Assembly (NCBI GenBank): GCA_047621945.1
Contig: JBLHMK010000001.1
Coordinates: 1 to 64,000, forward strand
Direction of reading: 5' to 3'
Length of the DNA stretch: 64,000 nt
DNA from: JAFMKE01 sp047621945
Lineage (GTDB): Bacteria > Bacteroidota > Bacteroidia > Chitinophagales > UBA8649
The translations under genes and the position numbers were made by a program. Positions within the stretch are counted from its first letter, which is position 1, and each line of letters begins with the position of its first letter. Below are positions 1 to 9,103 of this stretch, piece after piece. The notes below the pieces were generated by a model that was not told where the DNA came from, made no database searches, and was given only the letters and a program-made list of their open reading frames with translations.

Positions 1-2437
1 TTGATTCTTCTACACCAAAGGTGTCTGCAACTGCAAGCATAGAATCTGGAAAAAACAAGATGTTTTTAGACTCAAAGCTTGTTGTTTTAAATTTTATAAT
101 TCCAGATCCAGTTAATCCTTTATTATTTAATTCTATGTCACTGATGAATTTCCCTTTTCCTTGGTATACTTCAAAGCCATCTGGAGGCGAGGTAACTTGA
201 AATCCAAGAGAAAGATCGGATTGTAAACGAAGCGGTTCGTTAAGCTCAGGAAAAATTCCTGACGAATATAATTTACCATTAAACTCTAGAGTGCGATGAT
301 CGATATGCATTAAAGAATCAATGGTGAAAGGTTCTATCTCATAATAGAACTTATCTCTCTCGTAGGTTCCACCCCTTGTATTTTTATCATCATAATAGAC
401 TTTAGCAAAGGACGTTGATTCGAATATAGGAAACTGTGCTAATTCAGAACTACCTGATTTATTAATTGGTAAGTTGATATTTAAAGTACCTGTTAAATGC
501 TCCAAGGTCGAATTAATAGGTCGTAATTGGGGTAAGCCATATTGATCTACTTTATCTCCATCAGGGATATTAATAATTAGCGTATCTATTTGAGGCAAAT
601 TCATGGAAAACTCATTATAGTTAAAATGATTGCCTTTACCGAAAAAGTCAAAGCTTCCAGAGAAGAATAGACCGTCAAATAACATGTCTCGGTTTTTCTC
701 TATTGTTATTTTTTGACTGTCTGGAAAGAATAAGGTTGAATTTGCTATGCTAATGGGGACGGATTTTACTCCTTCAAGTTTAAGTGAATTGGTGGTTAAA
801 TTAATGCTCGCGTTTTGTCTTTTGTTATTTGAGATGATGGTGATATTGTCAAAATCTTTCTTCTTTGCATTGGCAAGAACATAATGATTAACCTTCGGTG
901 TTACTTTAATTTTTCCAGTCTCCTCATCAAAAGTGATGAACCCTTCCTGCACGAGGTTAAAAAGTATTGGCTTGATCTGCTGGATGGTTAGCTTGGGTGA
1001 AATAAGTTTTGCGAATTCATACGCGTATATATAATTCTGCATGTTCTGCTCAGTATATTTTCTTAGAATAGAAAGTGGATCATAACTTACATTTCCACGC
1101 AGCGCTTTCATCTTTTGTTCGCTAAAATATTCTTTAGATTCAAACCGAGCAGACTTTAATCCAGAAGAACTTATTGTGCTTAAATGAATTTCATCCTCAT
1201 CCAATTTCCAGGTAATAACATCTACTTCAAAATCCATCATGTGATAAGAATTTAAAAAACTGGATTGTGCTAAGCTGCCATCACCTTTAACTAGTTTTAA
1301 AGAGTTTTCACTTACGTCGTAGAACAAATCTATACTTGGGTGATAGATAGAATCTTCATCAAAGTACAAGGAAACTTCAGCGTTAGTACTACTAATCTTG
1401 TCCGGCATATTGATGGTAATCGAATTTGTAAATGCGTGTAGAATTTGTTGTTTTGAGTTAGGTTTGAAAATGATCAATTCAGAGGGTTCTCCATTACTGC
1501 TTCCAAGAATTTTTGAACCAGCTAGAGTAAATCCGCCATAGTAAAGCACATTTTCCGTAATCTCCTGTGCAGGTACGTTTTCACGATCCGCAGAAAATCT
1601 TGGATATCGGGTAGTGGTTGCAGTGGCAGAGGCCACCATTTTATCTTCCAACTTACCAGAAATACTACTAGCAAAATAATCTTTAAACGTAAATGTTACC
1701 TCTTCTACTGAATACCCTTGGGTCTTCATGTCGATTTCGTAGGCTCCAAAAACGGCGTTTACTTCATCGTCAACAAGACCCGCTCTTTCCCAATTAACAA
1801 GTCCTTTACTTCCTTTCCATTTATGAGTTAAGTAGTCGTAGGTGCCGCTAGTATTTAAGATAAGTAAAGAGTCTCCAGTTGTTTTTCCTTTAATATCTCC
1901 AGAACTCACGCTAACTAATGGTCCATTTTCTTCATAGCTAAGAATGAAATTGTCATTGCTTAAACTCCATATTTTACCCTTGCTAAACCATAATGCGTTT
2001 TCTCTGAATAATGGAATCGCGAAATCAATAAAATCTAGGATAACTTTACTATCTCCTGCCTTAGCGTTATTCATTAACTTCATCAAGGTTTGCTGAAATT
2101 GATTCCATTCGCTGGCGTTTAAGGGAATCTCATTTAATTTCATGTAGTACCTTAACAACTGCTGTAATTGTGGATAGGCTTTTCCTCTAAGTTGTAGCAT
2201 TCTATTACTTGCCTCAGCAAGATTGCTTATTACATTATCTGGAATCAAATTTTGTTTGAGTTGAGAATCAAATTCCTTATACAAATCCTTCAAGTCTGAA
2301 CGATTTGTGGCATCAAACTTTTGTTTTAGTGCTACTACAAACTCTTCTTTATTACTTGGAAGCGTATCTATTACTTGTGAAAAACTCACAGGTATTAACA
2401 TCCCTGTTAAAATAAAAAGTAAAATAATTTTTTTCAT
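1..2437 (-). CDS. Large secreted protein of unknown function, partial (C-terminus beyond left edge)
   Basis: Reading the minus strand from an ATG at 2437 gives an open frame of 812 codons with no stop before the window edge, so the C-terminus is missing. The first residues (MKKIILLFILTGMLIPVSFSQ) are a clear Sec signal peptide ending near Ser-Gln. The rest is soluble-looking, alternating helical segments (about residues 25-130) with long beta-rich stretches, with no repeat or catalytic motif I recognise. It starts only 4 bases after the prmA stop codon and so is the last visible gene of the GlmU-like/tpiA/prmA operon. The protein is presumably periplasmic or at the cell surface. No sorting domain can be judged because the end is absent. 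Function unknown. The reading frame is strongly supported by its length. Confidence 0.85.
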   Translation of the reverse strand, partial: MKKIILLFILTGMLIPVSFSQVIDTLPSNKEEFVVALKQKFDATNRSDLKDLYKEFDSQLKQNLIPDNVISNLAEASNRMLQLRGKAYPQLQQLLRYYMKLNEIPLNASEWNQFQQTLMKLMNNAKAGDSKVILDFIDFAIPLFRENALWFSKGKIWSLSNDNFILSYEENGPLVSVSSGDIKGKTTGDSLLILNTSGTYDYLTHKWKGSKGLVNWERAGLVDDEVNAVFGAYEIDMKTQGYSVEEVTFTFKDYFASSISGKLEDKMVASATATTTRYPRFSADRENVPAQEITENVLYYGGFTLAGSKILGSSNGEPSELIIFKPNSKQQILHAFTNSITINMPDKISSTNAEVSLYFDEDSIYHPSIDLFYDVSENSLKLVKGDGSLAQSSFLNSYHMMDFEVDVITWKLDEDEIHLSTISSSGLKSARFESKEYFSEQKMKALRGNVSYDPLSILRKYTEQNMQNYIYAYEFAKLISPKLTIQQIKPILFNLVQEGFITFDEETGKIKVTPKVNHYVLANAKKKDFDNITIISNNKRQNASINLTTNSLKLEGVKSVPISIANSTLFFPDSQKITIEKNRDMLFDGLFFSGSFDFFGKGNHFNYNEFSMNLPQIDTLIINIPDGDKVDQYGLPQLRPINSTLEHLTGTLNINLPINKSGSSELAQFPIFESTSFAKVYYDDKNTRGGTYERDKFYYEIEPFTIDSLMHIDHRTLEFNGKLYSSGIFPELNEPLRLQSDLSLGFQVTSPPDGFEVYQGKGKFISDIELNNKGLTGSGIIKFKTTSFESKNILFFPDSMLAVADTFGVEES

Positions 2438-2441
2438 ATAC

Positions 2442-3272
2442 TTATGGTTTGGAATACTGCAATGCAACCCAGTTATCTTGATTTTTTCTGCCTACAAAGC
2501 TTAATTGTAAAGACTTTGCTAAGTCTTTAACTTCATCTTCTTGTTCTAGTAAAATTCCACTTAGCAGAATTCCTCCTTTCGATGATAATAACGTTAATAG
2601 TTGCGCTAAATTTTCTTTAATTGTATTTGTTGTCACATTGGCTAATATGACGTCATAGTTTTGAACGGGAACTTTGTCTATTGCACCATGAATCGCCGTA
2701 ATTTTAGAACAGCCATTTAATTGGGCATTTTCGATAGTATTAATAAAAGCGGGCTCTTCAATATCATTGGCTTGGATGCTTTTTGCTCCCATCTTTTCAG
2801 CAAGCAAACTCAAAATTCCAGTGCCGCAGCCAAAATCTAATACCTCTTTATTATTAAAGTCCATTCGAAGCATAAGTGTCAGAACCATTTCGGTAGTTGC
2901 ATGGTGACCAGTGCCAAAAGCCATTTTCGGCTCAATAACTAGCTCGTAGGGTACAGATACTGCGTCATGAAAAGGAGCACGCACTACACACTCATTGCCA
3001 ATCTGAATGGCTAGAAAATTTTTCTCCCATTCTTGATTCCAGTTTTTATTTTCTAAATCCGAAACTTCAAATTTTACGGATTTGAATTGCTCAAGTTCAT
3101 TAAGCACTTGGCTCAAAGCATCTTGATTAAATTCTTCTTTAAGGATGTAGGCATTTAAACTATTTTCATCCAATTCTTCGAATGAATCAAAACTTAACTG
3201 ATCTAAAAAAGCAATAAGAAGTTCATTGTTGCCATTTGTATTCGTAAGCTGAACAAGTTTATAGTTGCGCAT
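2442..3272 (-). CDS. prmA: Ribosomal protein L11 methyltransferase PrmA
   Basis: Cytoplasmic S-adenosylmethionine-dependent enzyme that, in this family, trimethylates lysines and the N-terminus of ribosomal protein L11. The 276-residue length fits the family. The PrmA signature FGTGHHATTEM lies at about residues 119-129, directly before the SAM-binding motif I GCGTG (148-152). A motif IV-like stretch, ILANVTTNTI, follows near residue 210, where many homologues have an Asn-containing NI(L)A motif. The start codon overlaps the tpiA stop by one base (TAATG on the minus strand), which points to translational coupling in the GlmU-like/tpiA/prmA operon. The assignment is firm from the signature motif. 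Target specificity is assumed from the family. Confidence 0.95.
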   Translation of the reverse strand: MRNYKLVQLTNTNGNNELLIAFLDQLSFDSFEELDENSLNAYILKEEFNQDALSQVLNELEQFKSVKFEVSDLENKNWNQEWEKNFLAIQIGNECVVRAPFHDAVSVPYELVIEPKMAFGTGHHATTEMVLTLMLRMDFNNKEVLDFGCGTGILSLLAEKMGAKSIQANDIEEPAFINTIENAQLNGCSKITAIHGAIDKVPVQNYDVILANVTTNTIKENLAQLLTLLSSKGGILLSGILLEQEDEVKDLAKSLQLSFVGRKNQDNWVALQYSKP

Positions 3273-4012
3273 TACAGAGCTTTAACTATTTTCAGAAATT
3301 CTTGAGCCTTTAATGAGGCTCCACCTACTAAAGCACCATCAATATCTTCACCTGCAAATAGTTCTGATGCATTGGAAGCTTTAACACTTCCACCATATAC
3401 TATACTTACATGATTGGCAGTCTCTAAGTCATATAATGAGGAAATTACTTTTCGGATAAATTGATGAACTTCTTGTGCCTGCTCCGCGGTAGCGGTTTCT
3501 CCCGTGCCTATAGCCCAAATAGGTTCGTAGGCTATTATGCAATCGCTAAGCATAGCGCTATCTAATCCCGATAGGGCCAATTTTATTTGATTTTCAACGA
3601 AAGGAAGGTAAGTGTTTTCCTTACGCTCAGCTAAGCTTTCACCGCAACAAATAATTGGCATAATATCATTTTCTAGTGCTTTTTTAACTTTAGTATTCAC
3701 CTGTGCGTCATCCTCGCCAAAATAAGTTCTTCGTTCAGAGTGTCCTATAATAACATACTCTACTCCCAAAGAAAGAAGCATGCTACTAGAAATTTCACCG
3801 GTGTATGCACCATTATCAAATTGACAAAGGTTTTGCGCTCCAACAGCAATTCGATCATCTACTATTTCTTGAACAATACCTATGTGGGTGTAAGGAACAC
3901 ATACGATTATTGAAAGATCATTTAAGCCTTCTTTTAAATCGATAATTAGATTGATTGCCTCATCAATCGTTGTATTCATTTTCCAATTTCCAATTACTAC
4001 TTGTCTTCTCAT
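3272..4012 (-). CDS. tpiA: Triosephosphate isomerase
   Basis: Glycolytic and gluconeogenic TIM-barrel enzyme interconverting dihydroxyacetone phosphate and glyceraldehyde 3-phosphate in the cytoplasm. All catalytic elements are present: Lys11 in GNWKMN, the electrophilic His91 in IIGHSERR, and the base Glu163 in AYEPIWAIGTG, followed by flexible loop 6. The phosphate-binding YGGSV and GALVGGASL segments are near the C-terminus. The length of 246 residues is normal. Its ATG overlaps the stop of the upstream GlmU-like gene by four bases (ATGA), and its stop overlaps the prmA start, so the three genes form one tight transcription unit. Confidence 0.97.
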   Translation of the reverse strand: MRRQVVIGNWKMNTTIDEAINLIIDLKEGLNDLSIIVCVPYTHIGIVQEIVDDRIAVGAQNLCQFDNGAYTGEISSSMLLSLGVEYVIIGHSERRTYFGEDDAQVNTKVKKALENDIMPIICCGESLAERKENTYLPFVENQIKLALSGLDSAMLSDCIIAYEPIWAIGTGETATAEQAQEVHQFIRKVISSLYDLETANHVSIVYGGSVKASNASELFAGEDIDGALVGGASLKAQEFLKIVKAL

Positions 4013-5187
4013 TGTACTTCACTTGTTTCGTGTATGAATTTAAGTATAGTTTTATCTTTTAAGGTTAATTCTATTTGTCTTCTGCTCATTACGCGCTCTG
4101 CGACTTCGAGAGCTTTGTCATAGTTGAAAGTAGAAAAGCCTTCCGATCCACCCCAACTGAATGAAGGGATGTACTTTGGAGGGAATCCACTTCCGAATAC
4201 ATTGGCAAAAACACCAATAACCGTACCTGTATTAAACATGGTGTTAATTGCACATTTACTGTGGTCTCCCATAATTAAGCCTAAGAACTGTAAGTTACTA
4301 TTGATATAGCCTTTCTCTTTAAAGCTATATATTTTAATCTCGCCGTAATTATTTTTTAGATTTGAATTGTTGGTATCCGCGCCAAGATTACACCATTCTC
4401 CTATTACAGAATTTCCTAAAAATCCATCATGGCCTTTGTTACTATAACCTTGTATTACGGAGTTATTTACCTCCCCTCCAACTTTACTAAATGGACCGAT
4501 TGTAGTGGCCCCATAAATTTTCGCGCCTAATTTTAACACGGCATTATCGCATAAAGCTAAAGCGCCTCGAACAAGAGCCCCTTCCATTACTTCCGCACTT
4601 TTTCCAATGTAAATGGGCCCTGTTGACGTGTTTAAAATAGCCCCTTCAACTTTAGCTCCCGATTCTAGAAAGAGCTGATTTTTAGGGCCTATTAAGGTAT
4701 TGCTTTGGCTTAACTCGTCCGATTGTCGTCCTTTAGTCAATTGCTCGAAATCCTGCCGCAATACAGCTTCATTTTTTGAGAAAATATCCCAAAGGTGCTT
4801 GATTTGAACGACTTCTTCTGTAAATTCAATTGCTTCTTCTAAGCTTTCTTGTCCTAGAGTAATTTTGGAAGCGATTAACTCGCCTTGCTTGTATAGAGAT
4901 TGCCCGTCTGTTAGAAGGGATATAGCATCACATAGTTTTTGATTGGGCAGAATACTTGAATTAATAAAAACAAAACTGACCCCCTGTTCCGGCATCCAGC
5001 TATCGCAATCTTTTAAGTACGGAACACAAGTTTTAAGTTTAATTTTTTTTCCGACTAAACTCTCCCATTTTTCCTGAATAGTCGTTATTCCAACTCGGAG
5101 TAATGACACAGGTTTAGTGAGGGTTAGTGGATTCAGATTAATCCAATTTTCATAGTGATCGCTTAAAACAAAAACGGGTTTAGACAT
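4009..5187 (-). CDS. GlmU-like sugar nucleotidyltransferase/acyltransferase (Bacteroidota alternative GlmU family)
   Basis: A 392-residue protein matching the Bacteroidota family often labelled alternative GlmU or putative sugar nucleotidyltransferase. The C-terminal half (about 170-360) has the hexapeptide-repeat pattern of a left-handed beta helix, for example the runs around IYIGKSAEVMEGALVRG, IYGATTIGPFSKVGG and VIQGYSNKGHDGFLG. The N-terminal part is a weakly conserved nucleotidyltransferase-like region and lacks an obvious LxAGxGTRM signature, so uridylyl transfer cannot be asserted. By family it is expected to act on amino-sugar phosphates feeding UDP-GlcNAc or cell-wall precursors, but this is inference. 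First gene of the operon. A TAAATTTA box lies just upstream at about 5193-5200. Confidence 0.8.
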   Translation of the reverse strand: MSKPVFVLSDHYENWINLNPLTLTKPVSLLRVGITTIQEKWESLVGKKIKLKTCVPYLKDCDSWMPEQGVSFVFINSSILPNQKLCDAISLLTDGQSLYKQGELIASKITLGQESLEEAIEFTEEVVQIKHLWDIFSKNEAVLRQDFEQLTKGRQSDELSQSNTLIGPKNQLFLESGAKVEGAILNTSTGPIYIGKSAEVMEGALVRGALALCDNAVLKLGAKIYGATTIGPFSKVGGEVNNSVIQGYSNKGHDGFLGNSVIGEWCNLGADTNNSNLKNNYGEIKIYSFKEKGYINSNLQFLGLIMGDHSKCAINTMFNTGTVIGVFANVFGSGFPPKYIPSFSWGGSEGFSTFNYDKALEVAERVMSRRQIELTLKDKTILKFIHETSEVQ

Positions 5188-5346
5188 CCCGTAAATTTAT
5201 GAAAAAGTGGTGAATACTCGAAGGATATTGTTGATTTGCTTTAAAGTGTTTGTTTTTATAGGAATTCATAGGCTAAACTTGGTGCTGAATTAGCGGTTTC
5301 TTTTTCCATTTTATTTTTCTTACTTTTAGCTATCAAGCGATATAGC

Positions 5347-5817
5347 ATGAGCTGGCGAAAATTAGATGGCACTTTTCTCAATTATAATTTACCTGAATTG
5401 GTGGAAGAGACTATCCAACGGGAAAAAGCAGCTGGTCATGAGTTAAAAATTTGTGTGGGGACAGATTCTCAAGTATACCGAAGTCATATTGAATTTGCAA
5501 GTGTAGTTGTTTTTCTTCGGCAGGGAAGTGGCGGTTTTATGTTTATTAATAATTTCCAACATGTAGGCCTCATGACTATTAAGGAACGCATGATTAATGA
5601 AGTTTCTAAAAGCATTGAAGTGGCTTATAGTATTTGTCATCTTTTAGATAAATACAAAGTTGACCTTGAAGTGCACGCAGATATCAATACGAATCCTAAT
5701 TTTAAATCGAATACAGCCTTAAAAGAAGCCATGGGATACATTCTAGGGATGGGCTTTCAGTTTAAAGCCAAACCAGAAGCCTTTGCAAGTAGTTCTTGTG
5801 CAGATAAGGTGGTGTAA
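5347..5817 (+). CDS. RNase H-like YkuK family protein (DUF458)
   Basis: A 156-residue protein matching the DUF458/YkuK group, a compact ribonuclease H-like fold of unknown cellular role. The first strand carries the acidic motif VGTDSQ (about 37-42), where the Asp would be a metal ligand. Other conserved-looking acidic residues follow, including ERMINE in the middle and EVHADINTN near residue 110. The C-terminus has the family-like KPEAFASSSCADKV segment. It stands alone on the plus strand between the GlmU-like operon (divergent) and the solute-binding gene (convergent, 7 bases away). A TACTTTTA promoter-like box sits about 20 bases upstream of the ATG. Nuclease activity has not been established and is only suggested by the fold. 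Confidence 0.82.
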   Translation: MSWRKLDGTFLNYNLPELVEETIQREKAAGHELKICVGTDSQVYRSHIEFASVVVFLRQGSGGFMFINNFQHVGLMTIKERMINEVSKSIEVAYSICHLLDKYKVDLEVHADINTNPNFKSNTALKEAMGYILGMGFQFKAKPEAFASSSCADKVV

Positions 5818-5824
5818 TTTATTG

Positions 5825-6679
5825 TTACAGCTTTGTGCAAAGTTTATTAGGGTCAAAGTCTCCCTTAATTATACCGCTGCGTTTTAAAGTGTAAATCACA
5901 TTTTCTAAAGACTTCAAGCTTATCTCATCATTTGTGCTCCATTCAGTGCTATAAAACCAATTCTGTACGTCACCCAATTCTTGCTTATAACGTTCACTTA
6001 CCTGATCAATACTACCAATGGCCGTCATGAATTGTTTATTGATGAAGAAAAGTGTTTTAAGCATTTTGGATAAAGCTTCTGGCTTATTGGCAATAACCTC
6101 ATCGGTAGCAGCCAATACAAAGCATGGCCAAGGAGTAACAAATTCTCCTAGGCATTTTAATTTTCCTTGATCGACGTAAGGCTTGGCTGTATATTTCTCC
6201 CAATAAAAAACAGCTGTTTCGTTCTTGGCTAAAGAGGCTAGGGCACCATCCAAATTATTTATAATCTTAAATTGATCTTGTTTAATTTTTTTTCCTTTAA
6301 ACAAGGCGTCCACTATAGGCATTAAATGCGACCCAGACCCAAATCTACTGATAGCATAATTCTTGTCGTAGATTTCGCCATAATAGTTTATGACGTTTTC
6401 ACTCCCACTAAAAACCCCCCAAATTAGAGGGGTATTTAAATATTTACTAATTATTTTAGACGGATTTCCATTAACTATATCTGCTACGATTCCTTCCGTT
6501 AGAACGACACAAACATCTACTTCTTTGCTTCGTAAAGCTTGGGTCATTTGGCCTGTCCCTCCTGAGAAGGTGGTCCATTCTATCTGAAGACCCTCACCTT
6601 CAAAGATTCCATTTTCTAGTCCCAAATGCCAAGGGAGGTTGAAGTGCTCAGGCACGCCACCTATGCGCAGAGTTTCCAT
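5825..6679 (-). CDS. Solute-binding-like protein (NMT1/SsuA type) without a signal peptide
   Basis: A 284-residue protein with the fold signature of ABC-transporter periplasmic binding proteins of the NMT1/THI5 or SsuA class. It has an early beta strand RIGGVPEHFNLPWHLGLENG, then FSGGTGQMTQALRSKEVDVCVVLTEG, typical of the domain-1 ligand cleft, and VDALFKGKKI followed by a second domain. There is no signal peptide or lipobox: the sequence begins METLRIGGVPEH. No ABC permease or ATPase gene is nearby. It follows dapA by 9 bases in the accA/DUF6913-like/dapA run. It could be a cytoplasmic sensor or enzyme of this fold rather than a transporter component. Function is open. Confidence 0.7.
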   Translation of the reverse strand: METLRIGGVPEHFNLPWHLGLENGIFEGEGLQIEWTTFSGGTGQMTQALRSKEVDVCVVLTEGIVADIVNGNPSKIISKYLNTPLIWGVFSGSENVINYYGEIYDKNYAISRFGSGSHLMPIVDALFKGKKIKQDQFKIINNLDGALASLAKNETAVFYWEKYTAKPYVDQGKLKCLGEFVTPWPCFVLAATDEVIANKPEALSKMLKTLFFINKQFMTAIGSIDQVSERYKQELGDVQNWFYSTEWSTNDEISLKSLENVIYTLKRSGIIKGDFDPNKLCTKL

Positions 6680-6688
6680 GTGCCTTTT

Positions 6689-7555
6689 TTAATTAAAGAA
6701 GGATTTAATATTATTTCTTAACTCATTGCTGACTGGCACAAGGGGTAAGCGTAAATCGTCTTCACATAAGTTTAAATGAGCTAGAGCCGCTTTGATGCCC
6801 GCCGGATTATTTTCTTTAAAAATCAACTTAACTAAATCTAAAAATGAAAACTGTAGTTCACTGGCTTTTTTGAATTCTCCTGCTAAAGCAGAATTAACCA
6901 TATTCGTAAATGAAGATGGAATGGCTTGTGCTACAACTGAAATTACCCCCTCACAACCGAAACTTATCATAGGTAGGGCATGAACGTCATCCCCAGAGAT
7001 TAGTTGGAAAGAAGGGCGAGTATTTCGTATAATTTCCATGCATTGCAACAAATCATTAGAGGCTTCTTTAATGCCAATAATTTGTTCGAAGTCTTTAGCT
7101 AGTCTAATAGTTGTAGAAGCCGTCATGTTTTTACCAGTTCTGCTTGGAACGTTATATAGAATTATAGGCAATGGACTGTTCAAAGCAATCTGCTTATAGT
7201 GCTGATAAATACCTTCTTGAGAGGGTTTATTGTAATTTGGACTTGCAGATAAAATAGCGCTGTAACCCTCTAATTGGAAGCTGTTAATTTGCTTAACAAT
7301 AAGAGCCGTATCGTTTCCACCAAATCCCGCAATTAATGGAACTCTTCCAGCGTTGTGTTTTTTTGTGAAATCTAAAACCTCTTGGTTTTCTTCCAGGCTT
7401 AAGGTAACTGTTTCGCCTGTCGTACCTAGAGCAACCAGGTAGTTTACTCTACCATTAATGCAATGATTGATAACTTTCCCAAGACCTTCAAAATCAATAC
7501 TTTTATTTGCTTTAAATGGAGTAACCAAAGCTACTCCCGTTCCTTGGAGATTCAT
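6689..7555 (-). CDS. dapA: 4-hydroxy-tetrahydrodipicolinate synthase DapA
   Basis: Class I aldolase that condenses pyruvate with aspartate semialdehyde, the first committed step of lysine and diaminopimelate synthesis. The 288-residue TIM barrel shows all hallmarks: ALGTTGE (42-48), Tyr134 in LYNVPSRTG, and the Schiff-base Lys163 in IIGIKEAS. A substrate-loop motif SGDD is near residue 187. The length is typical. It sits 3 bases after the DUF6913-like gene and 9 bases before the solute-binding-like gene, so it is probably cotranscribed with accA. That joins membrane-lipid and cell-wall precursor functions in one operon. Confidence 0.96.
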   Translation of the reverse strand: MNLQGTGVALVTPFKANKSIDFEGLGKVINHCINGRVNYLVALGTTGETVTLSLEENQEVLDFTKKHNAGRVPLIAGFGGNDTALIVKQINSFQLEGYSAILSASPNYNKPSQEGIYQHYKQIALNSPLPIILYNVPSRTGKNMTASTTIRLAKDFEQIIGIKEASNDLLQCMEIIRNTRPSFQLISGDDVHALPMISFGCEGVISVVAQAIPSSFTNMVNSALAGEFKKASELQFSFLDLVKLIFKENNPAGIKAALAHLNLCEDDLRLPLVPVSNELRNNIKSFFN

Positions 7556-7558
7556 GAT

Positions 7559-8092
7559 TTATGGGTTTATGACATGTAAAAAATGATCGATTTGCTCTAA
7601 AAGATATTTTAAATTATGATTCTTTTTTGTGTTAATCATTAACTCAAAATAATTGGTTTTAGCATCGCTAAAATCTCCTACTCTAAATTTAGCATCCGAA
7701 GTAGCAGCAATATATTCTAAGGGTAAACATTCATCAACAAATGCACAAATTAATATGTCTAGCTTCATTTTATGAAAATTGTTGATTTTTTCGCTAGTCG
7801 GAATATAGAACCAATTTATATCGAGTTCATTAATGAACCGAGGGTCTTTATTGTCTTTATCTTTTTTAGATTGATAAGCTAGGATGCTAATATCCTTGTG
7901 CTCTTTCTTTAAGCGTTCGGCATATTTAGTTACGGTAATTATATCGTCAGCTGATGTGGCATTAAATAAAATCCCAATTTTCTGGGCATACTTAATATTT
8001 AGCATTTCCCTGCGCACCTTTGACTTTGATTTGGCATCGAATCGGAGCTTTTTTAAGTACAGAAATCGCTTTATGTTATTCCACCATTTCAT
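7559..8092 (-). CDS. Conserved Bacteroidota protein, DUF6913-like
   Basis: A 177-residue protein of a conserved Bacteroidota family that I associate with DUF6913. Assignment to that number is from memory. It begins with a very basic amphipathic region (MKWWNNIKRFLYLKKLRFDA) that could sit on the inner face of the membrane or on RNA. A compact alpha/beta domain follows (IGILFNATSADDIITVTKYA, then ISILAYQSKKDK). No catalytic motif is evident. Its ATG directly abuts the accA stop codon with no spacer, and dapA follows 3 bases after its own stop, so its expression is tied to both. The neighbours hint at a link to envelope precursor synthesis, which is only an inference. Confidence 0.75.
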   Translation of the reverse strand: MKWWNNIKRFLYLKKLRFDAKSKSKVRREMLNIKYAQKIGILFNATSADDIITVTKYAERLKKEHKDISILAYQSKKDKDNKDPRFINELDINWFYIPTSEKINNFHKMKLDILICAFVDECLPLEYIAATSDAKFRVGDFSDAKTNYFELMINTKKNHNLKYLLEQIDHFLHVINP

Positions 8093-9055
8093 TTATTGCA
8101 CTTTTCTTTCCTCAAAGGTTCCAATAGATGAATATTTAGCAATTCGTTTTTCAATACGATCTTCAGGGGAGAGTTCACTCAAGTTTGTTAAATTCCTCTT
8201 AATACTTCGTTTCAAGGTTTTAGCCATTTCTTCAGGATTGTGATGAGCCCCTCCTAGAGGTTCTTTGATAATGGTATCTACAATCTTCATTTTTTGCATA
8301 TCCGTAGCTGTTAATTTGAGCTGGTCGGCTGCTTTTTCTTTATAATCCCAACTTCTCCATAATATTGAAGAGCAAGATTCAGGTGAAATAACGGTAAACC
8401 AGGTGTTTTCTAGCATGAGCATCTTATCGCAAACTCCAATACCAATCGCTCCACCAGATGCGCCTTCTCCGATAATAATAGAGATTACAGGCACTTTTAA
8501 TTTGGTCATTTCGAAAAGATTGCGCGCAATAGCTTCTGCTTGACCTAATTCCTCTGCTTCTATTCCCGGGAATGCACCTGGAGTATCAATAAAAGTTATA
8601 ATTGGCTTATTAAACTTTTCCGCAAGCTTCATTAAGCGTAAAGCTTTTCGATAACCCTGGGGATTCGCCATCCCAAAGTTTCGATATTGTCGCATTTTAG
8701 TATTCACCCCTTTCTGTTGTCCAATCACTATCACGCTTTGTCCATCTAGATCTGCAATACCTCCAACAATAGCTTTGTCATCTCCAGCTTTTCTATCGCC
8801 GTGAAGTTCAATGAAATTATCAAAAATATGATGAATATAGAATAGGGTGTAGGGGCGCTCAGGATGCCTGGAAAGTTGGACTTTTTGCCAAGGACTTAAG
8901 TTAGAATATAAATCTTCCTTTTTTTCGTCGATTAGCTTGTCTAGTTCGGCAATTTTATCGTCAAGGTTTAAGTCTCCTTGTGTTTGCATCTCTACAAGCT
9001 TTACTCGCTTATCATAGAGTTGCGCAATGGGTTCTTCAAAATCTAGAAAAGTCAT
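8093..9055 (-). CDS. accA: Acetyl-CoA carboxylase carboxyltransferase subunit alpha
   Basis: The alpha subunit of the AccAD carboxyltransferase, which moves the carboxyl group from carboxybiotin to acetyl-CoA to make malonyl-CoA for fatty-acid synthesis. The 320-residue length is normal. Family landmarks include LSRHPERPYTLFYI, ELHGDRKAGDDKAIVGGIA, the crotonase-like core PIITFIDTPGAFPGIEAEE, and SIIIGEGASGGAIGIGVCDK with its oxyanion-forming glycines. The accD partner is not in the window. First gene of a four-gene minus-strand run. A TAAATTTG box ends only 4 bases upstream of the ATG, suggesting a very short or absent leader. Confidence 0.96.
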   Translation of the reverse strand: MTFLDFEEPIAQLYDKRVKLVEMQTQGDLNLDDKIAELDKLIDEKKEDLYSNLSPWQKVQLSRHPERPYTLFYIHHIFDNFIELHGDRKAGDDKAIVGGIADLDGQSVIVIGQQKGVNTKMRQYRNFGMANPQGYRKALRLMKLAEKFNKPIITFIDTPGAFPGIEAEELGQAEAIARNLFEMTKLKVPVISIIIGEGASGGAIGIGVCDKMLMLENTWFTVISPESCSSILWRSWDYKEKAADQLKLTATDMQKMKIVDTIIKEPLGGAHHNPEEMAKTLKRSIKRNLTNLSELSPEDRIEKRIAKYSSIGTFEERKVQ

Positions 9056-9059
9056 AGCA

Positions 9060-9067
9060 CAAATTTA
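9060..9067 (-). promoter_or_regulatory. -7 promoter box upstream of accA
   Basis: On the minus strand the sequence reads TAAATTTG, an exact match to the Bacteroidota -7 consensus TAnnTTTG, ending 4 bases before the accA ATG at 9055. No convincing TTTG -33 element was found at the right distance, so this is a half-match. If it is used, transcription would start at or beside the start codon, implying a nearly leaderless mRNA. Confidence 0.4.
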
Positions 9068-9103
9068 GCAGAAATTAAGAAATCAAATCAGAACTAGCCT
9101 AAT

